DNA from: Bacteroidales bacterium
Lineage (GTDB): Bacteria > Bacteroidota > Bacteroidia > Bacteroidales > P3
DNA: 64,000 nt
Direction: 5' to 3'
NCBI GenBank assembly: GCA_017479385.1
Contig: JAFVCE010000017.1
Coordinates: 186,001-250,000 of the forward strand
Shown here in pieces: positions 43,217 to 52,246 of the stretch. Numbering within the stretch: position 1 is the first letter of the stretch; the number at the start of each line of letters is the position of its first letter. A program made the position numbers and the translations under genes. Below the pieces are notes generated by a model that had not been told where the DNA came from, did no database searches, and saw only the letters and a program-made list of their open reading frames with translations.

Positions 43217-44008
43217 ATGAAACCAACAACAATAGGCCACGTCATCGACCACCTCGACCACACATTCCCACCCAAATACCAAGAAGACTACGACAACTCC
43301 GGCTTCCTACTCGGCGACCCCACAACCCAATATCGAGGAACCCTCATTGCCATCGACCTCACACCACAAACCATCGGCGAAGCCATCGCCCACAACCTCA
43401 ACCTCATCGTCACCCACCACCCCTTCATCTTCAGCGGCCTGAAACGTATAACCACACAAACCGAAACCGGCCGAATGACCATACAACTCATCCAAAACAA
43501 CATAGCCGTCTACGCCGCCCACACCAACCTCGACAACATGAAAAACGGCGTCAACGGCATCCTCGCTCAAAAACTCGGCCTAACCAACTGCCACATCCTC
43601 AAACCAATGGCCGACAATCCCGACCTCGGTGCCGGAATGCTTGGCCAACTACCCGAACCCATGCCGGTCGCAGACTTCCTCAACCAAGTCAAACAACGCC
43701 TCCGCCTACCCGTTGTGCGATGCTCAAACCTCTGCCGAACAACAATCCAAACCGTAGCCATCTGTGGCGGTTCGGGAAGTTTCCTCATCACCAACGCCAT
43801 CACCGCCCACGCCGACATCCTACTCACCGCCGACCTCAAATACCACGACTTCCAAAAAGCCGAAGAACGCATAATCCTCGCCGACATAGGCCATTACGAA
43901 AGCGAACAATTCGCAAAAGAAGTAATTTATTGTGCCATTTCCGAAAAATTTCGTAACTTTGCATATCGAATATCGTCGGCCCAAAACGGATATGTACACT
44001 ATATCTAA
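43217..44008 (+). CDS. Nif3-like dinuclear metal center protein
   Basis: The 263-residue product has the NIF3/YbgI core: DNSGFLLGDP, LIVTHHPFIFSGLKRI (metal-binding HH), YAAHTNLDNMKNGVN, VAICGGSGSFLI, and LTADLKYHDFQKAEE plus DIGHYESE near the end (remaining metal ligands). Some relatives have been described as GTP cyclohydrolase-like or as helpers of methyl transfer; the role is unsettled. The frame is open upstream into the element-bearing spacer; I start at the ATG next to the family N-terminus. The coding strand is extremely C/A-rich. Confidence 0.85.
   Translation: MKPTTIGHVIDHLDHTFPPKYQEDYDNSGFLLGDPTTQYRGTLIAIDLTPQTIGEAIAHNLNLIVTHHPFIFSGLKRITTQTETGRMTIQLIQNNIAVYAAHTNLDNMKNGVNGILAQKLGLTNCHILKPMADNPDLGAGMLGQLPEPMPVADFLNQVKQRLRLPVVRCSNLCRTTIQTVAICGGSGSFLITNAITAHADILLTADLKYHDFQKAEERIILADIGHYESEQFAKEVIYCAISEKFRNFAYRISSAQNGYVHYI
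43930..43961 (+). promoter_or_regulatory. Promoter inside the nif3-like 3' end
   Basis: An ATTG-like -33 site and TAACTTTG at 43954-43961, spaced 21 nt, within the last 55 nt of the nif3-like gene. Serves the zinc-ribbon gene starting at 44071. Confidence 0.6.
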
Positions 44009-44070
44009 TTGAGGTTCAACGACATATCGACCTTAACCATACCGAATAGTAATATAATAAATACATAAAA

Positions 44071-44901
44071 ATGGCAAAAAAAGTCAGCACCAAGAAAGAA
44101 GAAATAGCAACCACCAACGAATCGCCGGTGCGCCTCGATGTCGATGTGGCTGTCGAACAACGCCTCGTAGCCCTCTATACACTGCAAAGCATCGATTCTG
44201 AAATCGACAAAATCAAAATCATCCGTGGCGAACTGCCCCAGGCCATCGAAGACCTCGAGGACGAGATTGCCGGCCTCAACACACGCATCGACAACTTCAA
44301 AAACACCATTGCCGAAACCCGTCAGGCCATCGCCACCCACAAAAACGAGATTGCCGAGCACGAAGAAATGATTAGCAAATACCAAAAACAACAAGAAAAC
44401 GTGCGCAACAACCGCGAATTCGAATCCCTCAACAAAGAAATCGAATTCCAGCAACTCGAAATCCAACTCTGCGAACGCAAAAACCGCGAAGGCGAAGCCA
44501 AAATCGGCGAAATGGAAACACACATTGCCGACGCCAAACAGCTGGTGGAATATCGCCTCAAAGAACTCGCCGCCAAGCGCGAAGAACTGACCGACATCAT
44601 TGCCGAAACCGAAAAAGACGAAGAGCGCCTCATGGCCAAATCGCACGAACAAGAACAATACTTCACAGGCTCCGACGAGCGCTACCTCAACGCCTACCGC
44701 CGCATTCGCAACGCGGCTCGCAACGGCTTGGCCGTCGTCACCATCGACCGCGACTCGTGTGGTGGCTGCTTCAGCAACATCCCTCCACAGCGCCAGCTCG
44801 AAATCAAGATGCACAAAAAAGTCATCGTATGCGAACACTGCGGCCGCATTCTCGTCGACGACGACATCGCCTCCCGCGCCAAAGAGCAGTTGGAAAAATA
44901 A
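44071..44901 (+). CDS. Coiled-coil protein with C4 zinc ribbon
   Basis: A 276-residue cytosolic protein: about 180 residues of long charged coiled coil (from residue 45) followed by a zinc ribbon with Cys230-GG-Cys233 and Cys254-EH-Cys257. This is the widespread C4-type zinc ribbon/DUF164 family, thought to bind nucleic acid or scaffold proteins. In Bacteroidota it is often next to the Nif3-like gene, as here. Confidence 0.85.
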   Translation: MAKKVSTKKEEIATTNESPVRLDVDVAVEQRLVALYTLQSIDSEIDKIKIIRGELPQAIEDLEDEIAGLNTRIDNFKNTIAETRQAIATHKNEIAEHEEMISKYQKQQENVRNNREFESLNKEIEFQQLEIQLCERKNREGEAKIGEMETHIADAKQLVEYRLKELAAKREELTDIIAETEKDEERLMAKSHEQEQYFTGSDERYLNAYRRIRNAARNGLAVVTIDRDSCGGCFSNIPPQRQLEIKMHKKVIVCEHCGRILVDDDIASRAKEQLEK

Positions 44902-44932
44902 TCACAAACAAATTTAATTCTCCACATAGTAT

Positions 44933-46432
44933 ATGACCTACTATTTCAACCCCGACGAGAAGCTCACCCTCGCCAAAATCCAAGAGATAATCGACAACCA
45001 CTATACCCTCGCCCTCAGCGACGAGGCCGCAGCACGCATACAGAAATGCCGCGACTACCTTAACCACAAGATGGAGACTCAGAAAGAGCCCATCTATGGT
45101 GTCACCACCGGCTTCGGCTCGCTCTGCAACATCTCTATCAGCAAAGAGCAGCTTAGCCAGTTGCAAAAGAACCTCGTTATGAGCCACGCTTGTGGTGTTG
45201 GCGACGAAGTGCCGGCCGAGGTGGTCCGCCTCATGCTGCTGCTCAAAGCCCAAAACTTCTGCTTTGGCTACAGTGGCGCCCAGCTCCAAACGGTGCAACG
45301 CCTCATCGACTGCTACAACAACGACGTCCTCCCCGTGGTCTACCAGCAAGGTTCGCTCGGCGCAAGCGGCGACCTCTGCCCTCTGGCCAACCTCATGCTG
45401 CCCGCCATCCTCGGCATGGGCGACGTGTACTATAAAGGTCAGCGCACAGACGCCCAAGAGGTCTACCGCCAACTTGGCTGGCAACCCATTGAGCTTCAAA
45501 GCAAAGAGGGTCTTGCCCTACTCAACGGCACCCAGTTTATGAGTTCGTACGCAGTATGGAGCCTACTCAAAGCCCAACGCCTGAGCCGTCAAGCCGACCT
45601 CATTCTCAGCCTCAGCCTCGACGCATTCGATGGCCGAATCGAGCCCTTCTACGAGTCGCTCCACATGGTGCGTCCACACCGCGGACAGCTCGAAACTGCC
45701 GAAGCCGTGCGTCGCTACACCGAGGGCAGCCAAATCATAGCTCGTCACAAAGAACACGTGCAAGACCCCTACAGCTTCCGCTGCGCACCGCAAGTTCACG
45801 GCGCTGCCAAAGACACTATTCGCTATGTGGCAAGCGTGGTCGAAACCGAAATCAACTCAACTACCGACAACCCCATCGTTCTGCCCGACGACGACATGGT
45901 CATCTCTGGTGGCCACTTCCACGGCGAACCCCTGGCCATGGTGCTCGATTTCCTCGCCATTGCCGTGGCCGAACTCGGCTCTATCAGCGAACGCCGCACC
46001 TACCAACTTATCGATGCCAAACGCGGTCTGCCCAGCTTCCTCGTTGCCAAACCCGGTCTGAACAGCGGCTTCATGATTCCGCAATATGCTGCCGCCTCTA
46101 TCGTCAGCCAGACCAAGCAACTCTGCACCCCCTGCTCTGTCGACAGCATCACCTCGAGCCAGAACCAGGAAGACCTTGTCAGCATGGGAGGCAACGCCGC
46201 CACCAAGTGCTTCCGCGTTATGGAGAACGTGGAACGCGTGCTCGCAATCGAACTCTTCAACGCTGCCCAAGCTCTCGACTTCCGTCACCAAGAGGGCCTC
46301 AAGAGCAGCCCTTGCATCGAACAACTCGTGGCCGACTACCGCAAGGTTGTGCCGTTTGTCGACATCGACACCGTTATGTACCGCCTCATCCACGCCAGCG
46401 TCAACTTCTTGCAAACCATGAAGATAGCCTAA
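44933..46432 (+). CDS. hutH: Histidine ammonia-lyase
   Basis: Turns histidine into urocanate and ammonia, the first step of histidine breakdown. The 499-residue product has the self-cyclising triad Ala144-Ser145-Gly146 in GSLGASGDLCPL, YGVTTGFGSL with the catalytic Tyr, LLNGTQFMSSY, RCAPQVHGAAKDT and NSGFMIPQYAAAS, as in HAL enzymes. Other hut genes are not in the window. Related tyrosine ammonia-lyases differ in the selectivity loop, which I cannot judge fully here. Confidence 0.9.
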   Translation: MTYYFNPDEKLTLAKIQEIIDNHYTLALSDEAAARIQKCRDYLNHKMETQKEPIYGVTTGFGSLCNISISKEQLSQLQKNLVMSHACGVGDEVPAEVVRLMLLLKAQNFCFGYSGAQLQTVQRLIDCYNNDVLPVVYQQGSLGASGDLCPLANLMLPAILGMGDVYYKGQRTDAQEVYRQLGWQPIELQSKEGLALLNGTQFMSSYAVWSLLKAQRLSRQADLILSLSLDAFDGRIEPFYESLHMVRPHRGQLETAEAVRRYTEGSQIIARHKEHVQDPYSFRCAPQVHGAAKDTIRYVASVVETEINSTTDNPIVLPDDDMVISGGHFHGEPLAMVLDFLAIAVAELGSISERRTYQLIDAKRGLPSFLVAKPGLNSGFMIPQYAAASIVSQTKQLCTPCSVDSITSSQNQEDLVSMGGNAATKCFRVMENVERVLAIELFNAAQALDFRHQEGLKSSPCIEQLVADYRKVVPFVDIDTVMYRLIHASVNFLQTMKIA

Positions 46433-46457
46433 CGCTGGTTGACCATAACAACAACAG

Positions 46458-46497
46458 CAAGGGTTGCACACAAAGAAGCGCAGCCCTTGTTTTTTTG
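46458..46497 (+). terminator. Intrinsic terminator of hutH
   Basis: 10-bp stem CAAGGGTTGC / GCAGCCCTTG with one G-U pair, followed by a TTTTTTT run. Confidence 0.75.
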
Positions 46498-46519
46498 TTG
46501 ATGTGAGTAAGCTATTCAT

Positions 46520-46549
46520 TTTGGAAAATAAACTCTTTGCTTAACTTTG
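46520..46549 (+). promoter_or_regulatory. Promoter (TTTG-N18-TAACTTTG) with a 160-nt leader
   Basis: TTTG at 46520-46523 and TAACTTTG at 46542-46549. The leader to the dehydrogenase ATG at 46713 is much longer than others in the window. I see no known riboswitch in it. Confidence 0.6.
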
Positions 46550-46712
46550 TCGGGTGGCAATAAGGTAGAAAAAAAAGTAGTGGTCTGCGCACAAAAGGCA
46601 CAATAATTTGGGCTGTTTTGCGTTAATAATTTGTTGGCTCGCGTATGCCATCGCTCTCACTGCGCTCGCCAAGCTGCCAGCCGACTTAACCAACCGATAA
46701 CCACTAACCAAC

Positions 46713-47645
46713 ATGAAGATAACCTGCGTTGAACCACTCGGCATAAGCCGAGACAAATTCGAAGCCCTCGGCCAGCACTACTCGGCTATGGGGCACACTT
46801 TTGCCTACCATCTTGACCGCCGCGAGGATGAGGAAACCCTCGCCGCCCGTATGGCCGATGCCGACGTGGTGGTGGTGAGCAACATCAAACTCTCTGCCAC
46901 GCTACTTGGCTGCTGCCAACGCCTCAAATACCTCAGTGTGGCCTTTACTGGTCTGGACCACATAGACCTGCAATATTGCGCCCAACACAACATCGAGGTG
47001 CAAAACGCCGCCGGCTACTCTACCACCGCAGTGAGCGAACTGGCCGTGGGCATGATGCTCGACCTGCTGCGCCAAGTGACGCACCTCGACGGCACCATAC
47101 GCCAAGGTGGCTCGCGCGGAACGCTGCTCGGCCGCGAACTGCGTGGCAAAGTGGTTGGCCTCGTTGGCACGGGTGCCATCGGCACTGCCACAGCCAAGCT
47201 GCTGATAGCTTTCGGCGCTAAAGTGATTGCATACAGCCGCACGCAACGCCATGAGGTAGAAGCACTTGGAGTTGAATACTGCTCGCTCGACGACCTGCTA
47301 CGCCGTGCCGACATAGTGTCGCTCCACACCCCTCTGACAGCCGACACGCGCCACCTCGTGGGGGCCGACCAGTTGCGCCTTATGCGCCCCACTGCCCTGC
47401 TTATTAACACCGCACGCGGCCCAGTAACCGACATCGAAGCCGTGGCCGCCGCCCTGCGCGAGGGTACCATTGCCGGTGCTGCATTCGACGTTTTCGAGCA
47501 AGAACCGCCACTGCCCAGCGAGCACCCCTTGCTCCACGCCCCAAACTGCCTGCTCACGCCCCACGTGGCTTTCGCCACCGAAGAGAGTTTTGCCGCGAGG
47601 GCCGAAATTGTATTCGGTCACGTCGACCAATACCTCGCCCGTTGA
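46713..47645 (+). CDS. D-2-hydroxyacid dehydrogenase
   Basis: An NAD-dependent oxidoreductase of the D-lactate / hydroxypyruvate / phosphoglycerate dehydrogenase family, 310 residues. Readable are LVGTGAIGTATAKLL (NAD binding), LHTPLTADTRHLVG, LINTARGPV with the catalytic Arg, FEQEPPLPSEHPLL with the Glu, and NCLLTPHVAFATEES with the catalytic His. The substrate cannot be read; a glycerate- or lactate-type acid is likely. Single-gene unit with its own promoter. Confidence 0.88.
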   Translation: MKITCVEPLGISRDKFEALGQHYSAMGHTFAYHLDRREDEETLAARMADADVVVVSNIKLSATLLGCCQRLKYLSVAFTGLDHIDLQYCAQHNIEVQNAAGYSTTAVSELAVGMMLDLLRQVTHLDGTIRQGGSRGTLLGRELRGKVVGLVGTGAIGTATAKLLIAFGAKVIAYSRTQRHEVEALGVEYCSLDDLLRRADIVSLHTPLTADTRHLVGADQLRLMRPTALLINTARGPVTDIEAVAAALREGTIAGAAFDVFEQEPPLPSEHPLLHAPNCLLTPHVAFATEESFAARAEIVFGHVDQYLAR

Positions 47646-47728
47646 GCAACAATCTGCCCTACAAAAAAAATGCCCTCACCACACTGCTGGTGGGGGTATT
47701 TTTGGTGCTGCAAACTGCTGAAAATCAG

Positions 47729-47772
47729 GGTTGAGGAGGGGTTAAAGAGGGGTTAGGGTCGTATTGAGGTCG
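47729..47772 (-). repeat. 11-bp x4 intergenic element, copy F
   Basis: On the minus strand: CGACCTCAATA, CGACCCTAACC, CCTCTTTAACC, CCTCCTCAACC, identical to copy C through all four units. Flanked by CTGAAAATCAG left and GAACAAGCATTGATATTCAAGC right. Confidence 0.9.
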
Positions 47773-47903
47773 AACAAGCATTGATATTCAAGCACTTACG
47801 TATCGCATTTTTACCCTCCCCGGGCCGAACTTGGGGCGACTTCTGTCCCACCTCGACCGGTGGCAGTGGCTTGCTATCGGACAGAGATAACTATGTTTTG
47901 GCT

Positions 47904-48833
47904 TTAGTTGTTAATTCTGCGACGGAAGAAGAGGATGAGCGCCGCCATGAGCAAAATCATGGCCAGCAGGATGAGCCAAAAGGCGGTTGTGGAGGTGGTG
48001 AATGGGAAATCGACATTCATGCCGAACATACCAGTGACCACGGTGAGTGGAAGCATGATGGTACTGAAGTAGGTGAAGACCTTCATGATTTCGTTGCTCT
48101 TGTTGGCCTGCAACGAGTCGAACGTTTTGGAAAGGCCTTCGATGAGTTCGCCGTAATCCTCGATAGAGTCGAACATCTTCTGATACTGGTCGAGGATATT
48201 GCCCCAGTAGTCCTCCATATCGAGCACCTCGGGGTCGACAAAGCCACGAATGCCGCCACTTTCGAACATGTGGAGCACGCGCAGCTGCGGCCTGAAGGTG
48301 GTGTTGAGCAAGATGATATTGCGCCGCGTGATGGAGATGAGCTCGATGATGCTACGGGCGCGTTTGTTGAAAATGTCGTAGTTTATGAGGTCTACCTCGG
48401 CACCTACGCGCATGATGAGGGTGTAGGTTTCGAGCATCAGACGGTCGAGAATGTGGTAGAGCAGCAGGTCGCTCGACGAGAATTTGGCCTCGGCGTCTTC
48501 GTCGTGTTTGGCCAGGTCTTCTTGCATCTCCTCAAACAGCTTTTGCACCACCCAGTGCGACTTGCCAATAGTGATGATGAAATCGCGCCCCCAGAAGATT
48601 TTCACCTCCTTGATGCGGATAAATTTATTGCCTTTGTCGAAATATGGAAAGTGCAGGATGAGGAAGTAGTAGTCGTCGTATTCGTCAATCTTTGGTCGCT
48701 GATTGGCACCGCGACAGTCTTCAATATCGAGGGGGTGAAAATGATATTCGTCTAACAATAAGCGGTAGTCGTCTTCGCTCGGATTAGTTATTTGCAGCCA
48801 TTTCAAGGCGTTGTGATTAATGGTGTCTACCAT
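47904..48833 (-). CDS. corA: CorA family Mg2+/Co2+ transporter
   Basis: A pentameric channel-type importer of Mg2+. The 309-residue product has a large cytosolic domain, two C-terminal membrane segments and the family motif GMFGMNVDFP with the GMN loop, then a short basic tail (RRRINN). Divergent from argS transcription only in distance; it has its own -7 box and converges with the dehydrogenase gene. Confidence 0.93.
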   Translation of the reverse strand: MVDTINHNALKWLQITNPSEDDYRLLLDEYHFHPLDIEDCRGANQRPKIDEYDDYYFLILHFPYFDKGNKFIRIKEVKIFWGRDFIITIGKSHWVVQKLFEEMQEDLAKHDEDAEAKFSSSDLLLYHILDRLMLETYTLIMRVGAEVDLINYDIFNKRARSIIELISITRRNIILLNTTFRPQLRVLHMFESGGIRGFVDPEVLDMEDYWGNILDQYQKMFDSIEDYGELIEGLSKTFDSLQANKSNEIMKVFTYFSTIMLPLTVVTGMFGMNVDFPFTTSTTAFWLILLAMILLMAALILFFRRRINN

Positions 48834-48913
48834 CTTTATTCCTCCCTTGTTTATTGATATTGTGACTGTTAGGCCTTGTTCTACATTCCTGTTGGTGTTT
48901 TTGTTTCAAACTG

Positions 48914-48921
48914 CAAAGATA
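48914..48921 (-). promoter_or_regulatory. Promoter -7 element for corA
   Basis: TATCTTTG on the minus strand, about 80 nt before the corA ATG. Confidence 0.55.
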
Positions 48922-48964
48922 CGAAAAAAAATTTGATTATCGTTTTTTTTGCCACAAAAAAAAT

Positions 48965-48992
48965 AAAAATCCCGCCAAGTGGCAGGATTTTT
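48965..48992 (-). terminator. Terminator of the argS operon
   Basis: 12-bp stem AAAAATCCTGCC (minus strand) with a G-U pair, 4-nt loop, then a T-rich tail. The pairing works better on the minus strand, which fits its place 24 nt behind argS. Confidence 0.75.
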
Positions 48993-49016
48993 GTGTAATC
49001 GTATCGTTCAAAAAGG

Positions 49017-50801
49017 TTACATTCGTTCTGGCACCTCTATTCCGAGCACATCCATGGTGTTGCGCAGGGCGGTTGCCACCATATTGCACAACTGCAGGCG
49101 GAAGAGGCGCAACTCGGCGTCGGGCTCGCGCATGATGGGGGTGTCTTGGTAGAAGCTGTTGAAGTTTTTGGCCAACTCGTAGGCATAGTTGGCCACCATC
49201 GACGGGCTGTATTTCTGCGCCGCTTGGGCAATGGTGGCTGGCAGGTCGTAGAGGGTTTTGACAATATTTTTCTCTTTGTCGGAAAGTGGTGCCGAGGGGT
49301 GGCATACGGCCGATAGGTCGAGGCCAGCCTCCTGCCCTTTGCGCACTATGCTGCGAATGCGAGCGTGGGTGTACTGTATGAACGGCCCCGTGTTGCCGTT
49401 AAAGTCTATGCTCTCGGCCGGGTTGAATAGCATATTCTTCGTGGGGTCTACCTTGAGTATGAAGTACTTAAGGGCTCCGAGGGCAAGTATGTGGTGCAGG
49501 TGCTTTTGCTGCTCGGGCGAGAGGTCATCGTTCTTGCCATGTTCGAGGCTCATCTGCTCGGCAGTAGCCTCCATTTCGGTTATCAGGTCGTCGGCGTCGA
49601 CCACCGTACCCTCGCGCGACTTCATCTTGCCGTTGGGCAACTCGACCATGCCATACGAAAGGTGATAAACCTTGTCAGCCCAATCGAAGCCGAGTTTGCC
49701 AAGTATCAACTTTAGCACCTTGAAGTGGTAATCTTGCTCATTACCAACAACATAGATAAGTTGCTCGGTGCCGAAGTCGTTATGGCGAAGCAGGGCAGTT
49801 CCGAGGTCTTGGGTCATGTAGACAGAGGTGCCGTCGCGGCGCAGAAGCAGCTTCTGGTCGAGGCCGTCGGCAGTGAGGTCGCACCATACAGAGCCGTCCT
49901 CTTTGCGGAAGAGAATTCCGAGGTCTAAACCTTTCTGAACCAGTTCCTTACCAAGCAGATAGGTATTCGATTCATAATAAATTTTGTCAAATCCTACCCC
50001 AAGACGGGCGTAGGTTTCGTCGAAACCGGCATAGACCCAACTGTTCATTTTCTGCCAAAGGTCGCGCACCTCTTTGTCGCCCTCTTCCCAGCGTTTGAGC
50101 ATAGACTGGGCTTCGACCATAAGGGGAGCTTGTTTCTTCGCTTCTTCTTCGTCAACACCTTGGTCTACAAGCTGTTTCACCTCTTCCTTAAAGTGTTTGT
50201 CGAACTCCACATAGTATTTCCCAACCAGGTGGTCGCCCTTCATTCCGCTCGATTCGGGTGTCTCGCCATTGCCGTAGCGCAACCATGCCAGCATGGATTT
50301 GCAGATGTGAATGCCGCGGTCGTTTACCAAGTTGACGCGGCGCACATTGGCTCCAGCGGCCTCGAGCAAACGGCTGACCGACCAGCCGAGGAGGTTGTTG
50401 CGAATGTGGCCGAGGTGCAGGGGCTTGTTGGTATTGGGCGACGAATATTCAATCACTACAGGGGCGGCTTCTGGGTTTGGTGCAACAAAGCCAAAGGTGG
50501 CAGCATTAGCATTATAAGCCACAAAATCAATCCAGTACGAATCGGCAACCGAGAAGTTGAGAAAGCCTTTAATAACATTGTAGGCTGCAATTTCTGGTAT
50601 GTTCACGGCAGCACCAATCTCGTTGGCAACGGCTTCGGGGCTCTTGCGAGCCTGCTTCACGAACGGGAAGACCACCAAAGTGAAGTCGCCCTCGAACTCT
50701 TTTTTAGTCGACTGAATGTCAACCTTTTCGGGAGCAATGTCGATATTGTAGAGCGACTTGAGCGCTGCACTTATTGCCGATTGTAGTTTTGTAAGTATCA
50801 T
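49017..50801 (-). CDS. argS: Arginine--tRNA ligase
   Basis: Charges tRNA-Arg. The 594-residue product has the N-terminal Add-1 domain, class I HIGH motif SSPNTNKPLHLGHIRNN, the KMSKS-like KMKSREGTVV and the DALR anticodon-binding domain at the end (YELAKNFNSFYQDTPI, RLQLCNMVATALRNTMDVLG). It begins within the stop of the kinase/RapZ fusion gene (ATGA) and is the last gene of a seven-gene minus-strand run. Confidence 0.97.
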   Translation of the reverse strand: MILTKLQSAISAALKSLYNIDIAPEKVDIQSTKKEFEGDFTLVVFPFVKQARKSPEAVANEIGAAVNIPEIAAYNVIKGFLNFSVADSYWIDFVAYNANAATFGFVAPNPEAAPVVIEYSSPNTNKPLHLGHIRNNLLGWSVSRLLEAAGANVRRVNLVNDRGIHICKSMLAWLRYGNGETPESSGMKGDHLVGKYYVEFDKHFKEEVKQLVDQGVDEEEAKKQAPLMVEAQSMLKRWEEGDKEVRDLWQKMNSWVYAGFDETYARLGVGFDKIYYESNTYLLGKELVQKGLDLGILFRKEDGSVWCDLTADGLDQKLLLRRDGTSVYMTQDLGTALLRHNDFGTEQLIYVVGNEQDYHFKVLKLILGKLGFDWADKVYHLSYGMVELPNGKMKSREGTVVDADDLITEMEATAEQMSLEHGKNDDLSPEQQKHLHHILALGALKYFILKVDPTKNMLFNPAESIDFNGNTGPFIQYTHARIRSIVRKGQEAGLDLSAVCHPSAPLSDKEKNIVKTLYDLPATIAQAAQKYSPSMVANYAYELAKNFNSFYQDTPIMREPDAELRLFRLQLCNMVATALRNTMDVLGIEVPERM

Positions 50802-52240
50802 AGTTCCTGTTCAATATGTTTAATTATAACGTTGCAATCGTAATTTTGTTGTATGAACTGTGCAATTTTTTCTGCACAATAAACGGAGCGATGTTGGCCT
50901 CCGGTGCAGCCAAAATTGACTGCAAGACTTGTGAAATGGCGCTCCAAATACTTCTCAATCGATTGAGCCACAAGGTTTTTAGCATTGTTAAGAAAACGCG
51001 CAACCGGCTCTTCCTTTTCGAGGAAATCAATTACCGGCTTGTCCTTACCCGTATAAGCACGATATTGCTCATAGCGGCCAGGATTGGGCAAGGCTCGGCA
51101 GTCGAACACAAATCCGCCCCCATTTCCACTCGGGTCGTTGGGTATTCCACGCTTGTAGCTGAAGCTGCTTACCCTAACCGTGAGGCACTCGCTGGCCTGT
51201 GGTGCAGCTTCTTGGCCAAACACCTGCTGCTTGTTGGCAATTGCTTGCCATACCTGCGAAAGGTGTGGTAACTCTACCGGTAAAGTAACACTTTCAGTAA
51301 CCTTGCGTAAATTACTGATTGCCAGCGGTAAACTCTTGACAAAATGGTCCTTATGCTCGAAGTATCCACGGTAGCCATAAGCACCCATGGCCTGCATGAT
51401 GCGGACCAACACATAGGCCCAATAGTACGATTCGAATTGTTGACGCTGCCCCTTATCGAATCCACGCTGCGACATATAGTAGGTTAGCAGCTCGCGCCGA
51501 ATTGGGTCTGGCATATCGCTGCGCGCGCTGAATAGCAACGAAGCGAGGTCGTATTGTGCAGCCCCACGTCTGCCACCTTGATAATCAATGTAGTATAGTT
51601 CGCCAGTCGCTGTCAACATTATATTTCTCGGCTGGAAGTCGCGATACATAAAATAGGAAGTATCGGCCGAGAGCAAATAGTTCAAGAAGTTCTTGAAGTC
51701 ATCCTCTATAAGTTGCTCATCGAATGGTATTTCTGCAGGTTTTAGAAAGTAATACTTGAAGTAATTGAGGTCCCATTGAATAGACTGCTCGTCGAAAGCG
51801 CTGCGAGGATATGCCTTGTCAAAATCAATGTCACGGCACTCGGTCTGAAAGCGAATAAGGTCCTCGATAACGCGACGATAAAGGTTTATGGCCTCGACGT
51901 CGAAGCCACCTCCACTCCTTTTCTTATCATATATATAGTTGAAGAGAGTCTGGTCGCCAAGGTCCTGCTGAAGGTAAGTTAGGTGGTCGTTGCCAACAGC
52001 ATAAATTTCTGGTACAGGGAGGTTCTTTTGCTTAAAAAAAGCCGAGTAGTAAAGAAATGCATCGTTCTCGCGACGGTCGTCGTTGAAAGCTGCAATACAG
52101 TTGTGCTTCAACCCTTTGAGCCTAAAGTAGCGACGCTTCGAACCATGTGCGCCAATGGCAAGAACCTCGGTGCAAGGTTCGTTGGCCCATTGTTCAAAGA
52201 GTTCTGTAATAGAGTTCTGTATGGCGCGTTCGTTCGTCAT
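50798..52240 (-). CDS. Fusion of an aminoglycoside-phosphotransferase-like sugar kinase and a RapZ C-terminal domain
   Basis: A 480-residue cytosolic protein in two parts. Residues about 1-340 are an APH/choline-kinase fold, with catalytic segment YRDFQPRNI (Asp201, Asn206) and metal site IDYQGG (Asp219), closest in type to AmgK-like anomeric amino-sugar kinases. Residues about 355-480 match the RapZ C-terminal domain: SFSYKRGIP, GNGGGFVFDCRALPNPG and GCTGGQHRSV (444-453), the part that in E. coli RapZ binds glucosamine 6-phosphate and RNA. The P-loop domain of RapZ is absent. Together they suggest an amino-sugar kinase with a sensor domain. Lies between bactofilin (6 nt) and argS (overlap). 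Confidence 0.85.
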   Translation of the reverse strand: MTNERAIQNSITELFEQWANEPCTEVLAIGAHGSKRRYFRLKGLKHNCIAAFNDDRRENDAFLYYSAFFKQKNLPVPEIYAVGNDHLTYLQQDLGDQTLFNYIYDKKRSGGGFDVEAINLYRRVIEDLIRFQTECRDIDFDKAYPRSAFDEQSIQWDLNYFKYYFLKPAEIPFDEQLIEDDFKNFLNYLLSADTSYFMYRDFQPRNIMLTATGELYYIDYQGGRRGAAQYDLASLLFSARSDMPDPIRRELLTYYMSQRGFDKGQRQQFESYYWAYVLVRIMQAMGAYGYRGYFEHKDHFVKSLPLAISNLRKVTESVTLPVELPHLSQVWQAIANKQQVFGQEAAPQASECLTVRVSSFSYKRGIPNDPSGNGGGFVFDCRALPNPGRYEQYRAYTGKDKPVIDFLEKEEPVARFLNNAKNLVAQSIEKYLERHFTSLAVNFGCTGGQHRSVYCAEKIAQFIQQNYDCNVIIKHIEQEL

Positions 52241-52246
52241 TGGTTA

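Noticed and set aside
46541..46756. 71-codon minus frame in the hutH / dehydrogenase spacer
   Set aside because: Overlaps a promoter and the start of the dehydrogenase gene and shows no family pattern.
47781..48755. 324-codon open frame antisense to corA
   Set aside because: Mirror frame; corA with its GMN motif is the real gene.
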